Shown here piece by piece: positions 26,566 to 35,572 of a DNA stretch of 64,000 nucleotides (the first letter of the stretch is position 1; each line of letters starts with the position of its first letter). Source of the stretch: Oligella urethralis DSM 7531 (GTDB taxonomy: Bacteria > Pseudomonadota > Gammaproteobacteria > Burkholderiales > Burkholderiaceae_B); contig NZ_AQVB01000005.1 in the NCBI RefSeq assembly GCF_000372065.1, forward strand, positions 46,725 to 110,724, given 5' to 3'. The position numbers were made by a program, and so were the translations under genes. The notes below the pieces were generated by a model. That model ran no database searches and was not told where the DNA came from. It was given only the letters and a program-made list of their open reading frames with translations.

Positions 26566-28278
26566 ATGGCCCTTCCTAAACCACCCCTAAAACCTGCTAC
26601 TCGTTTAGATATGAGTGATATTCCAACGCCCAAAGTTCGTCGTGCGACAAAAAAAGCAGCGAAGAAAGCGGCCCCTGTCGCCACAGAAACAACGGTCGAT
26701 CAGGCTTTAATTAGGGAGGATCATAGCTCGATCACCAAAGCGGCCGAGATGGTTAAGGCCGATAGCGCCAGCAGTTCACACAAAAAAGCAAGTACGGAGG
26801 CAACAACGCCCGTCCCGACAAAAGTCGCCGTTAGAAAGGCCTCCCGCAGTGTCGCTCAAAAGCAAAGCAAAACAGCTACCAAGCAGAAAAGCGAGGGGCA
26901 TAAGCTCTTTATTTTAGATACCAATGTGCTACTCCATGATCCGACCTGCTTATTCCGCTTTGAGGAACATGATATTTTCTTGCCGATGATGGCGCTAGAG
27001 GAGCTTGATCACAATAAAAAGGGCTTAACCGAGGTCGCCCGTAATGCCCGCCAAGTGAGCCGTACACTGGATTCCTTGGTTGCTGATCATGAAGATCTCA
27101 ATCAAGGCATTCCACTCAATAGCCTTGGCAATAAGGAGGCCACTGGACAACTCTTTTTTGAAACGCAGAAGTTTGAGCAATTACATCAGCAAGAATTAGC
27201 CGCCGATAAGCCGGACAATATTATTCTGAATGTGGTGCAAAGTCTTAAACAAACTGAAACCCAACGTGAAGTGATTTTAGTTTCTAAAGACATCAATATG
27301 CGCCTCAAAGCCAAAGCACTGGGTCTGGCTTCCGAGGATTATCTAAACGATCATTCGCTTGAGGACTCAGACTTAGTCTATGACGGCGTATTACAACTAC
27401 CAAATGATTTTTGGCAACGCCACGGCAAGGATATGGAGTCATGGATACAGGGCGGCACCACCTTTTATAAAATCAAAGGGCCGCTATGTGCTGAGTTTTT
27501 GGTCAATCAATTTGTGTATCTGGAGGGTGATTCACCGCTTTATGCGCAGGTTAAGGAAGTTACTGGCAAAACCGCAGTCCTTGCCACGGTGCGCGACTAT
27601 ACTCACAAGAAAAACAATGTGTGGGGCGTGACAGCACGTAATCGCGAACAAAACTTCGCACTTAATCTCTTAATGAGTCCAGAGGTAGACTTTGTCTCCC
27701 TACTCGGTCAAGCCGGAACCGGTAAAACACTATTGGCCTTGGCGGCAGGGCTCACGCAAGTGTTAGAAACCAAGCGCTACACCGAAATCATTATGACCCG
27801 CGTAACGGTACCAGTGGGTGAGGATATCGGCTTTTTACCCGGTACCGAAGAGGAAAAAATGCAACCCTGGATGGGTGCCTTAGAGGATAATCTCGAATTC
27901 TTGCATTCTGGCAATAATAGTGAGAATCTCCAGGAGTGGGATCGCAGTGCCAGCAAGGAACTTATCCACTCGCATATCAAGGTACGTTCATTAAACTTTA
28001 TGCGCGGACGCACCTTTTTAAATAAATTCGTGATCATTGATGAGGCCCAAAACCTCACCCCTAAACAAATGAAAACCCTCATCACCCGGGCCGGTCCAGG
28101 TACCAAAATTATTTGTTTGGGTAATATCGCACAGATTGATACACCCTACCTCACGGAGGGTAGCTCAGGTCTCACCTATGTGGTGGATCGCTTTAAGCAC
28201 TGGCCACACTCAGGCCATGTGACCTTACAAAAGGGTGAGCGTTCAAGACTGGCGGATTACGCTTCGGATGTACTGTAA
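26566..28278 (+). CDS. PIN domain-PhoH family ATPase (YlaK-type)
   Basis: Protein of 570 residues. An unusual basic, Ala/Lys-rich N-terminal tail (about 1-110, with KKAAKKAA-like stretches) precedes a PIN nuclease domain (FILDTNVLLHDP with following acidic residues, about 112-250). A PhoH ATPase domain follows, with Walker A GQAGTGKT and Walker B FVIIDEAQNLTP. PIN-PhoH proteins are proposed RNA helicase/RNases. The ribosome site is weak (GGTAG). It follows bcp in the same direction. Confidence 0.92.
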   Translation: MALPKPPLKPATRLDMSDIPTPKVRRATKKAAKKAAPVATETTVDQALIREDHSSITKAAEMVKADSASSSHKKASTEATTPVPTKVAVRKASRSVAQKQSKTATKQKSEGHKLFILDTNVLLHDPTCLFRFEEHDIFLPMMALEELDHNKKGLTEVARNARQVSRTLDSLVADHEDLNQGIPLNSLGNKEATGQLFFETQKFEQLHQQELAADKPDNIILNVVQSLKQTETQREVILVSKDINMRLKAKALGLASEDYLNDHSLEDSDLVYDGVLQLPNDFWQRHGKDMESWIQGGTTFYKIKGPLCAEFLVNQFVYLEGDSPLYAQVKEVTGKTAVLATVRDYTHKKNNVWGVTARNREQNFALNLLMSPEVDFVSLLGQAGTGKTLLALAAGLTQVLETKRYTEIIMTRVTVPVGEDIGFLPGTEEEKMQPWMGALEDNLEFLHSGNNSENLQEWDRSASKELIHSHIKVRSLNFMRGRTFLNKFVIIDEAQNLTPKQMKTLITRAGPGTKIICLGNIAQIDTPYLTEGSSGLTYVVDRFKHWPHSGHVTLQKGERSRLADYASDVL

Positions 28279-28346
28279 AAGCGAATCTAAGGCGCTAAGA
28301 AAATGCTAAGCTATAGGATCCTAATTAATAAGCAAATCCTAGCGCC

Positions 28347-29351
28347 ATGAATTTTAACTTTAAACGCTTAGTCCCTGATCAGTTCACCGTCTTATTGACC
28401 CTCTTTGTGATTATTGCGACTATCTTACCCGCTCATGGGCAGGGTGAGATAGCCGTTGATTGGCTTAGCAAACTCGCCATTGGACTACTGTTTTTCTTGC
28501 ATGGTGCCCGTCTCTCACGGCAAGCAATTTATCAAGGCATCATGCATTGGCGCATCCATATCGTGATTTTCTGCATCACCTTTGTGGTCTTTCCACTGAT
28601 TGGCATCGTCCTGCGACCGCTGCTCGAACCCTTAATGACACCCACCCTCTACTTGGGCTTCTTATACCTCTGCATGCTGCCTGGCACAGTGCAATCGGCC
28701 ATTGCCTTTACCTCCATGGCGCGCGGTAACTTGGCTGCTGCCATTTGTAATGCCTCTGCTTCTAGTATTGTGGGCATTTTTGTGACGCCCATGTTAGTAG
28801 CCTTGATCTTGACGGATTTTAGCGATCAGGTACCGAGCATTCACTTCATGTCGGTCGTTAAAATCATTTTCCAATTATTTGTGCCCTTTGCTATAGGTCA
28901 CTTTTTGAGACCCTATTTAGGTGAGTTTTTACTGAGAAATAAGCGCTTAGTTAAAGTAGTCGATCAGGGTTCAATCTTATTGGTGGTATATGCTGCTTTC
29001 TCACACGCAGTCAATGAGGGCTTATGGCATCAAACACCGATTTCAGCGCTGATTGCAGTGTTGCTTGTGAGTGCCTTGATCTTAGCCTTAAGTTTGGGCG
29101 CCAGTCACTTGATCGGCAAAAGCTTAGGGTTTAATTTAGCCGACCGTATTACCATCCTATTTTGCGGTTCTAAAAAGAGTCTTGCCAGTGGATTGCCCAT
29201 GGCACAAATTATTTTTGCCGGGATGCCGATTGGCGCCATTGTTTTACCATTGATGATATTTCACCAACTACAGTTGATGGTGTGTGCCGTGATTGCAAAC
29301 CGACTGGGTAAACGACCACTCAGCCCAGAGGAGCAAATGAACGAGGCATAA
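28347..29351 (+). CDS. Bile acid:sodium symporter family transporter (SBF-like, YfeH-type)
   Basis: Protein of 334 residues with about nine to ten membrane segments, matching SBF-like/COG0385 carriers. Seen: FLHGARLSRQAI after the second segment, the MLPGTVQSAIAFTSMARGN motif, and FCGSKKSLASGLPMA near the C-terminus. The substrate is unknown; family members move organic anions with sodium. No linked catabolic genes give a clue. Confidence 0.87.
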   Translation: MNFNFKRLVPDQFTVLLTLFVIIATILPAHGQGEIAVDWLSKLAIGLLFFLHGARLSRQAIYQGIMHWRIHIVIFCITFVVFPLIGIVLRPLLEPLMTPTLYLGFLYLCMLPGTVQSAIAFTSMARGNLAAAICNASASSIVGIFVTPMLVALILTDFSDQVPSIHFMSVVKIIFQLFVPFAIGHFLRPYLGEFLLRNKRLVKVVDQGSILLVVYAAFSHAVNEGLWHQTPISALIAVLLVSALILALSLGASHLIGKSLGFNLADRITILFCGSKKSLASGLPMAQIIFAGMPIGAIVLPLMIFHQLQLMVCAVIANRLGKRPLSPEEQMNEA

Positions 29352-29369
29352 GCTGCTTTTTTAAGTAAC

Positions 29370-29389
29370 AAGGGGCCTTAGCGCCCCTT
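29370..29389. terminator. Hairpin between convergent genes
   Basis: AAGGGGC pairs with GCCCCTT around a 6-nt loop between the converging SBF-like and YpfH-like genes. The T-run is weak on both sides. Confidence 0.5.
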
Positions 29390-29413
29390 AATCAGTTAAT
29401 AACAAGTCACACC

Positions 29414-30079
29414 CTATGCACCGGTGGCGGCCTGTATTTCTTTTAAAATCCTTAAGGGGATGCAGGTTTCAAGACGTACTCGCAGCTGTGTAATGAGCGC
29501 AGGGTCAAGCGAATCCTCAATGCCCTGCAACACATCCAGGGTTGAGTCAGCTGCCAGGTTTTGAATGGCCAGGTGCGCAATCTGACTATGCTTAGCAGCT
29601 ACCTCGGCATCGTTAGCCGCATGTAATAAATGTAGGGTTTGAGCCAGTGAAAGCGGTTGCTCAGGTAAGCGAATAAAGCGCGCACCAAAACTGATCAAAC
29701 GACCAGCGACTGGCTGCTCAAGCTTGGCCAATTCTAACACCAAGGCGCCTAAGGTACCCACGCCCACAATGGCTGTTGCCGCAGGCTCAACGCCATATTG
29801 ACGCTGCTGCTCAGCAATAAACCTCAACCACTCTGGCTGTATATGCTCTAACCAAGCACCTTCTTCGGCTTCAGATAGCCCAGGTGGCAAGGCATCAGCG
29901 TCACTCAAGCTAATACTTAATAACACAGCCGATGGAAAGCGTGCCGATAACACCTTTAACACCCCATCAGCCGCCGCAATATCCTCTGCTTGGGCTGAAC
30001 GTGTCAAAACCATAAATAATTGCGCTACATCCGTCTGCGCCTTAGGTATGTAGCTCTTCTGAATAATAAATGCTGCCAT
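29414..30079 (-). CDS. YpfH-like alpha/beta hydrolase that lacks the catalytic Ser and His
   Basis: Protein of 221 residues that aligns along its length with the E. coli YpfH-type phospholipase/carboxylesterase family (ATAIVGVGTLGALVLE against ATALIGFSQGAIMALE, without gaps). The nucleophile elbow GxSxG is replaced by Gly106-Val-Gly108-Thr-Leu. The catalytic His position (LGHA in YpfH) reads Glu-Asp189-Ser, and only the Asp157 region is kept. The frame is intact with no frameshift, so the protein is probably made but not an active esterase. No operon partner. Confidence 0.65.
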   Translation of the reverse strand: MAAFIIQKSYIPKAQTDVAQLFMVLTRSAQAEDIAAADGVLKVLSARFPSAVLLSISLSDADALPPGLSEAEEGAWLEHIQPEWLRFIAEQQRQYGVEPAATAIVGVGTLGALVLELAKLEQPVAGRLISFGARFIRLPEQPLSLAQTLHLLHAANDAEVAAKHSQIAHLAIQNLAADSTLDVLQGIEDSLDPALITQLRVRLETCIPLRILKEIQAATGA

Positions 30080-30180
30080 TCGCTTAAACTCAATTCCTAC
30101 GTGATTCTATTTTTCTAGCATAAGCGTAATATAATCTAAAGGCATTCAAACAAAATTCAACCAATGATTTAGGATAAATA

Positions 30181-30642
30181 ATGTCTCTAAGCTTAAAAGA
30201 TCAAATTTCCAGCGCCACTAAAGATGCGATGCGAGCCCGTGATAGCGCACGCCTAGGTACTTTACGTTTATTACAGGCAGCCATCAAGCAACGTGAGGTG
30301 GATGAACGTATTGAGTTGACTGACGACGATATTATCAGCATTATCGATAAGCAGATTAAGCAGCGTCGCGAATCCATTCAGGCCTATGAAAAAGCAGGTC
30401 GTACCGATACAGCGGCCGCCGAGCAGGCAGAAATTGATGTATTAAGTGAGTTTATGCCAGCTCAAGCAGATGCCGCAGAAATCAATGCCTTAATTGATGA
30501 GGTTTTAGCTCAGTTACAGGCTGAGGGTGTGAGCGGGGGTGCTGCCATGGGTAAAGCCATGGCTCTGATTAAACCGAAGCTTGCCGGACGTGCCGATATG
30601 TCTGAGGTTTCTAAAAACCTTCGCCAAAAGCTAAACCCATAA
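30181..30642 (+). CDS. yqeY: GatB/YqeY domain protein
   Basis: Protein of 153 residues, a complete YqeY: an N-terminal helical part (ATKDAMRARDSARLGTLRLL) and a C-terminal GatB-like tail domain (AAMGKAMALIKPKLAGRADM). It may bind tRNA or assist amidotransferases; the function is not firmly known. It usually sits by rpsU and dnaG in betaproteobacteria, but here it stands alone, ending 4 nt from convergent dinB. Confidence 0.92.
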   Translation: MSLSLKDQISSATKDAMRARDSARLGTLRLLQAAIKQREVDERIELTDDDIISIIDKQIKQRRESIQAYEKAGRTDTAAAEQAEIDVLSEFMPAQADAAEINALIDEVLAQLQAEGVSGGAAMGKAMALIKPKLAGRADMSEVSKNLRQKLNP

Positions 30643-30646
30643 GCAT

Positions 30647-31708
30647 TTAAAATAAACTCAGCTGAGATTCTACTGCTTCCCTGCTTAGGAATTGGCTCAT
30701 GCCAATTCCTGCTAAGCGATAGCGTTGTGCTTTCTCTTCGGGGCTTAACTGCTCTAATAAATGCAAGGCTTGCTGCAAAATTTCATCCGCTTGATGCAAC
30801 ACATGGGAAAGCGTGATGGAGCGGGTCATCACTCTGAAATCAGCGGTTTTTAGGCGTAGGGTCACGCAATAGCCAAACTGCCCCTTACGTTGTGCGACTG
30901 CTGCTACTTTTTCTGCAATTGGCGCCAGCGCTTCGGCAATCTCCGCCACCTGTAAATCACGCATAAAGGTATTTTCTGCGGATATTTGTTTTGGTTCACG
31001 CTGAGCCTTCACTGGACGACGATCAATGCCTTTAGCGAGTTGATACAAGCGATAGCCATAACTACCAAAATGATGCACTAATTCACCCAAGCTAAAAGCG
31101 CTCATATCCTCCACCGTATAAATTTTAAGACGATGCATTTTTGCTAGGGTCACCCGTCCCACCCCAGGAATTTTCTGCACCGGTAAGGGCAATAGGAATT
31201 CCATCATCCTTTGCGGTGAAACCACCTTGATCCCGTTCGGCTTATTCCAATCGGAAGCAATTTTTGCAATAAATTTATTTGGGGCCACACCTGCTGAAGC
31301 AGTTAAACCCGTTGTTTCAAAAATATCACGACGAATCAACTGCGCTATCTCCGTGGCAATGGGGATATTCAACTTATTCTCAGTCACATCCAAATACGCT
31401 TCATCCAGTGAAATGGGCTCAATTAAATCCGTATGCTGCCTGAAAATCGCATGAATTTGCTGAGACACGGCACGATACTTTGAAAAATCAGGACTAATGT
31501 AAATCGCTTGTGGACAGAGCTGCTTTGCCCGCGCCACCGACATAGCAGAATGCACGCCATACTGTCTAACCTCATAAGAAGCCGCACACACCACCGAACG
31601 CGCGCCATCCCAAGCCACTATCACCGGCTGCCCCCGAAGCTCCGGTCTATCGCGCAACTCAACGGACACATAAAATGCATCCATATCAATATGAATAATT
31701 TTGCGCAT
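30647..31708 (-). CDS. dinB: DNA polymerase IV (DinB, translesion Y-family)
   Basis: Protein of 353 residues. Catalytic motifs are IHIDMDAFYVSVE and ISLDEAYLDVT, with the steric and fingers motif AASYEVRQYGV. The helix-hairpin-helix IPGVGRVT comes next, and the C-terminal QLSLF is a textbook beta-clamp-binding motif. It copies damaged templates with low fidelity. The ATG at 31708 gives MRKIIHIDMD; a TTG at 31717 with nearer GAGG is an alternative. No LexA box is present upstream. Confidence 0.95.
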   Translation of the reverse strand: MRKIIHIDMDAFYVSVELRDRPELRGQPVIVAWDGARSVVCAASYEVRQYGVHSAMSVARAKQLCPQAIYISPDFSKYRAVSQQIHAIFRQHTDLIEPISLDEAYLDVTENKLNIPIATEIAQLIRRDIFETTGLTASAGVAPNKFIAKIASDWNKPNGIKVVSPQRMMEFLLPLPVQKIPGVGRVTLAKMHRLKIYTVEDMSAFSLGELVHHFGSYGYRLYQLAKGIDRRPVKAQREPKQISAENTFMRDLQVAEIAEALAPIAEKVAAVAQRKGQFGYCVTLRLKTADFRVMTRSITLSHVLHQADEILQQALHLLEQLSPEEKAQRYRLAGIGMSQFLSREAVESQLSLF

Positions 31709-31787
31709 TACGTACAATAGACCTCGACAGTGAAATGGATTAAAAAATACACTACAATAAATGATTAACTACGTTGGAGCACAGCAT

Positions 31788-31931
31788 ATGGATAAAATCA
31801 AAAAACTACTGTTTATTTTAACAGCTTCAAGCTTTTTAGCGGCGTGTGCCCAACATCCCGCTTCTTACCAAGGACCTGCTGCGCCTAAACCCCAAGATTT
31901 ACCGCCACCGACCAATCTCATGACTGAGTAG
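31788..31931 (+). CDS. Small lipoprotein (47 aa)
   Basis: A short frame reads MDKIKKLLFILTASSFLAAC..., a signal peptide with lipobox LAAC (lipidated Cys20), then a Pro-rich mature tail of 28 residues ending PPPTNLMTE. GGAG precedes the ATG by about 10 nt. Probably an outer-membrane or inner-membrane lipoprotein of unknown role. Confidence 0.7.
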   Translation: MDKIKKLLFILTASSFLAACAQHPASYQGPAAPKPQDLPPPTNLMTE

Positions 31932-31955
31932 TGACTAGAGCACAGCGACTAGATT

Positions 31956-32315
31956 ATGCAAGACTATTTAAGCACAACATTCCATCGTCATATCAGTGCC
32001 CACCAGGGCGACACGCTTGAGGATATCGGCCTAGAGTTACGAGCCAATGTTGAGGGCAGCCAGCTCTTTTTATGCTTTGTGATCGCTGCTACTGATTATG
32101 AGCTGATCACTCAGATACTGCCGGAGGAGCGATTTGAAATGGGCTCTGTACATGTGGCTGAGCTACATGAACTAAACGATCCCGAGGATGAGATCAGCAG
32201 CATACTGGATAATGCAAATGACGGGGATACGCTGGTGTTTTTCTGCGCCTCTAGCGAGATACTCGCAGCGGCCTTAGCGGCACTCGCCTACAACGAAGAG
32301 TCATCAGCATTTTAA
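31956..32315 (+). CDS. Hypothetical acidic protein
   Basis: Protein of 119 residues, strongly acidic (for example LNDPEDEISSILDNANDGD), with two hydrophobic strands (LFLCFVIAA and DTLVFFCASSEIL) suggesting a small alpha/beta domain. I do not recognise the family. It starts 24 nt after the small lipoprotein gene, and the ribosome site is poor. It is followed by convergent djlA. Confidence 0.55.
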   Translation: MQDYLSTTFHRHISAHQGDTLEDIGLELRANVEGSQLFLCFVIAATDYELITQILPEERFEMGSVHVAELHELNDPEDEISSILDNANDGDTLVFFCASSEILAAALAALAYNEESSAF

Positions 32316-32376
32316 TCCAAAGCCACCTGATTAGCTGTCGCTGAGGCAATTTTAGCAGCGACGAGTACATACTGCC

Positions 32377-33342
32377 TTAACGCGACCAGCCCTTATACTC
32401 CATAATGTAGTTATAGGATGAGATAATCTGCTGCGTTTTTTCCTTGGCCATCTCAACTAAGCCCTCAGGTAAGTTTTGACCAGCCAATTTATCTGGATGA
32501 TATTGATTAATTAAGCGACGATACACACGCTTTAATTCATCCTGCTGCACATCTTCCGTCACCCCTAAGGTTGCCAAGGCCTCTGCCAATTTTGATTTGG
32601 TCGCACGCCCCCAACCTTGGTCCTGTGATGAGCGACCCTGTGATTGCCCATGATCGCCATAGCCTGTATGAGCACGCTCTTGACCAAAGGCTGCGCCTTG
32701 TTCAAACTGCCCAATAAAATCATCAAACAGCTCCGGACGCGCCCCGGTTAAAGGGAATAAATCTCGAATAATGCTTTTTTCCGAAGCGATGATACGCCCA
32801 TCCAAAATCGCCGCACTCAAACAAATATCAAAAAACATACGTTGGAAGTTTGGAAAAGCAATAAACTGCTTTTTTACCTCCAGCACCAGATCCGAGACGG
32901 AAAAACTTGAGCCCTTACCCTGATTAAAATACTTTCTGGCCTCACTCCGCAAAGCCTCAGGTAAGCGCAATTGGTTCATCACCCGATTGGCTAAATCAAT
33001 ATCCCTTTCGTGTACTACCCCTTTTGCCTTAGCAATACGTCCTAAACACAAAAACAAAGCAGCCACATAAAATGAAATTGGCGTAAATACCTCGTTTGGG
33101 AAAATAGCTGAACGTATATGACCCCGACCAAAATCATAGGAGGTAGCGCCTCGTGTGGACTGCTTACCCCATGTATTTTCACCCCAAGAGCGAGCACCTG
33201 CTGTTGACTCAGAGGCTTGCATACGATTTTTTAAGTAGCGCCAACCATAAGCTGCGCCAATAGCGGCTATTAGGCCGATAAAAAAGCTGTCATAGTTACT
33301 AGAAAAATAGACAAAAATGAGAAAATAAATAATAAATCGCAT
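32377..33342 (-). CDS. djlA: Co-chaperone DjlA (membrane-anchored TerB and J-domain protein)
   Basis: Protein of 321 residues: an N-terminal membrane anchor (about 1-35), a TerB-like domain (about 85-220, including a DICLSAAILDGRI segment), a low-complexity Gly/Gln/His-rich linker, and a C-terminal J domain with the HPD tripeptide in INQYHPDKLAGQ. DjlA stimulates DnaK at the inner membrane. The order of domains matches the family; the ribosome site is weak. Confidence 0.88.
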   Translation of the reverse strand: MRFIIYFLIFVYFSSNYDSFFIGLIAAIGAAYGWRYLKNRMQASESTAGARSWGENTWGKQSTRGATSYDFGRGHIRSAIFPNEVFTPISFYVAALFLCLGRIAKAKGVVHERDIDLANRVMNQLRLPEALRSEARKYFNQGKGSSFSVSDLVLEVKKQFIAFPNFQRMFFDICLSAAILDGRIIASEKSIIRDLFPLTGARPELFDDFIGQFEQGAAFGQERAHTGYGDHGQSQGRSSQDQGWGRATKSKLAEALATLGVTEDVQQDELKRVYRRLINQYHPDKLAGQNLPEGLVEMAKEKTQQIISSYNYIMEYKGWSR

Positions 33343-33380
33343 GGCAGAGAAGCGGCTCCAAAAGAAGTATGGGCTCTATT

Positions 33381-35447
33381 TTACCTAACTTTGAAAATAT
33401 TAAGCCGCTGCCATGCCTTTTTTTGAGGCTTTTTAAGTAATCCTGCTTGCTGCATTAACTCTTTTAAGTGTAAAACAGGATAATCTCTTTTGAGCTCCTC
33501 AATAAACACCGAGGCATTATCCTCATCATAAATTAAATAAACCTGCTCTCTTGCTCTGGTCAAAGCAACATAAAATAAGCGCCGTTCCTCTGCATAAGGA
33601 AAGTCCTCAGGCGGAGGCAAATGGTACTCAACTAATGCATCGCTCTGCTTTGTCGAAGGAAAACCAAACTCCCCCTGATTCATCGCTAATAACACCACGT
33701 AATCCGCTTCATTGCCCTTGACCCCGTGCACCGTGCCCTGCAACAACGCCAACTTGGGGAATTGCCGCGACCACGCTTGCATGGTCTTGGCGGCGGGTAA
33801 AAAATGATGAAAACGTGATAACAATAACACCGTGGAGCGCTCTTGGGCACCCCCAGTTAAACGCCCCGCCGCATCCCGTTGAATCAACTCAAAAATCGTT
33901 GCTAGCAAAGCCCCCTCAGTCAGTTCCTTGGTGCAACATAAGACCAAGGGCTGCTGATGCCCTGCTTGCCCATATAAGGCCTTACGACTTTGGAGCGGAT
34001 TCTGTAGCACAAAACGGCTGGACTCTCGACTTAAACACTCACCAAAGCGAAAGGTCTGACTTAGCGCATAGCGTTGCACCTGACCGAAATAATGCTCAAA
34101 GTCGGTGGTAAAGCGTAAGTTTGAGCCAGCAAAGCGGTAAATTGCTTGCCAATCATCACCCACGCAAAATAAGCGCAGCGAGGGCTTTTGCTCACGCATG
34201 GCTTGAATTAACGCAGCCCGCTCAGCCGAAATATCTTGAAACTCGTCAATCATCACCTCACTCCAAGGTACCTTAAAAGCCCCTGAGCGCACATAATCGC
34301 TCGCCAAGATAATCATTCTTTCATAATCAATCGTGCCAGTGTCAGCTAAATGAGCTTGATAACGCTGCCATAAGGGTGCCAATAAGGCATTTAATAAATG
34401 CCCATCAGCTAATGGACTTTGACTCAAATCTGGCCAACTCTGCTGATGCTTAAACAAAGGCAACCAACGACAGAGCTGCGCCACTAAGTGCTCATAATGA
34501 TAAGCTGAACGACCCAGTCGTAATGACTTAGCTCGTGGCCTGCGTTGGTGCCTGGCAGGCTTTTTAAGAAGACTCAGTAGCCTTAGGCAATGCGCATAAA
34601 AATCTGCTAAGGACTCATCCACGAACAATTCAATTAGGGTGCTGCCTTGGGCTGCATGAAGCGTACTCACCCGCTGGCGATGGGCTAGCTGCAATGCACT
34701 AAGCGCCTGCTCCGCCACCTCATAGACCTCAAGATAAATACCCTCATTGACTAAATAAAAGCTCGGCCGATAGCATTGATACTTGGTCCAGTGATGGGGA
34801 CGGGCATACAGTGGCTGATAAAAATAGTCGATATTTAATTGATAAAGCACATTGGCGCATATCCACTCACCGCGATGACGTGTGTATTCATCATTCAGCG
34901 TACGCAATGACTGAGCGGCAAGATTATCAAGACTGGATAGATTAAGCCACTTGTAATATGCCTTTAAATACGCTGAGTCCCTTGCACATAGCTCAAAAAA
35001 ACCTTGACGAATAAAGTGTGACATCGCATCTGCCTCGCTTAGCTCAGTTAAGCGTGGCATACGCCCTGTGACCCTGGCTACGATTTGCAAGCCTAAACTG
35101 TGAAAGGTACTCACATCGACTGCCTCACTCACGCTGGGAAGCAACTGCTCAATGCGCTCCGCCATCTCTTGTGCGGCTTTTTTAGCAAAGGCTAACATCA
35201 AGACCCTTGCCTCATTAAAATAGCCAATGCTATGCAAATAGCCTAAGCGAGCAATTAAGGTACGTGTCTTGCCAGTACCTGCACCAGCCAACACCAGCGT
35301 AGCAGCAGCCTCACTGGTCGCAGCTACATACTGCTCCTCGCTCAGCTCGTGGAGCAGCTCAAGATGCGCACTCTCGCCCTGCTGCGCAGCGCTATCGGTG
35401 GCTACACTTTCTGTCATAGCATCAACTACCGCTCTTTGCCTCAACAT
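33381..35447 (-). CDS. UvrD/Rep-superfamily helicase, HelD (helicase IV)-like, with inserted nuclease-like domain
   Basis: Protein of 688 residues. Superfamily 1 motifs: Walker A at 53-61 (AGAGTGKT), Ia (LAFAKKAAQEMAERI), TFHSLG, Walker B near 400 (VMIDEFQDIS), GDDWQAIYRFAGS, the TFRF motif, and VALTRAR near the end. These match E. coli DNA helicase IV closely, but its 190-residue N-terminal domain is missing. A segment at about 190-275 inserted between motifs resembles the PD-(D/E)xK-type domain found in some HelD relatives, with Pro228-Ser229 where Pro-Asp is expected. Likely a 3'-5' DNA helicase. The start is uncertain; 35417 is possible. Confidence 0.85.
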   Translation of the reverse strand: MLRQRAVVDAMTESVATDSAAQQGESAHLELLHELSEEQYVAATSEAAATLVLAGAGTGKTRTLIARLGYLHSIGYFNEARVLMLAFAKKAAQEMAERIEQLLPSVSEAVDVSTFHSLGLQIVARVTGRMPRLTELSEADAMSHFIRQGFFELCARDSAYLKAYYKWLNLSSLDNLAAQSLRTLNDEYTRHRGEWICANVLYQLNIDYFYQPLYARPHHWTKYQCYRPSFYLVNEGIYLEVYEVAEQALSALQLAHRQRVSTLHAAQGSTLIELFVDESLADFYAHCLRLLSLLKKPARHQRRPRAKSLRLGRSAYHYEHLVAQLCRWLPLFKHQQSWPDLSQSPLADGHLLNALLAPLWQRYQAHLADTGTIDYERMIILASDYVRSGAFKVPWSEVMIDEFQDISAERAALIQAMREQKPSLRLFCVGDDWQAIYRFAGSNLRFTTDFEHYFGQVQRYALSQTFRFGECLSRESSRFVLQNPLQSRKALYGQAGHQQPLVLCCTKELTEGALLATIFELIQRDAAGRLTGGAQERSTVLLLSRFHHFLPAAKTMQAWSRQFPKLALLQGTVHGVKGNEADYVVLLAMNQGEFGFPSTKQSDALVEYHLPPPEDFPYAEERRLFYVALTRAREQVYLIYDEDNASVFIEELKRDYPVLHLKELMQQAGLLKKPQKKAWQRLNIFKVR

Positions 35448-35482
35448 GAGGAGTTTAGCTTATGCGCAGAGTAATATGCGAA

Positions 35483-35504
35483 GGCTGGCTAATTTTAGCC
35501 AGCC
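35483..35504. other. Perfect hairpin in the helicase leader
   Basis: GGCTGGCT and AGCCAGCC form an 8-bp stem with an AATTTT loop, 36 nt upstream of the helicase start and downstream of the neighbouring terminator. No T-run follows on the minus strand. It could structure the 5' leader of the helicase message. Confidence 0.55.
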
Positions 35505-35536
35505 ACAAAAAAGCCTGTTGATCATATCAACAGGCT
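35505..35536 (-). terminator. Terminator of the exported-protein gene at 35573
   Basis: On the minus strand an 11-bp perfect stem (AGCCTGTTGAT / ATCAACAGGCT) with a 3-nt loop is followed by six T residues. Confidence 0.92.
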
Positions 35537-35572
35537 CCGTGTGGCTATGGCTGCGACTTAGTTGCTTAAGAC

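Noticed and set aside
31708-31760. LexA box for dinB
   Set aside because: CTGT is present upstream, but the second half reads ATTG instead of ACAG, so the site does not match the operator.
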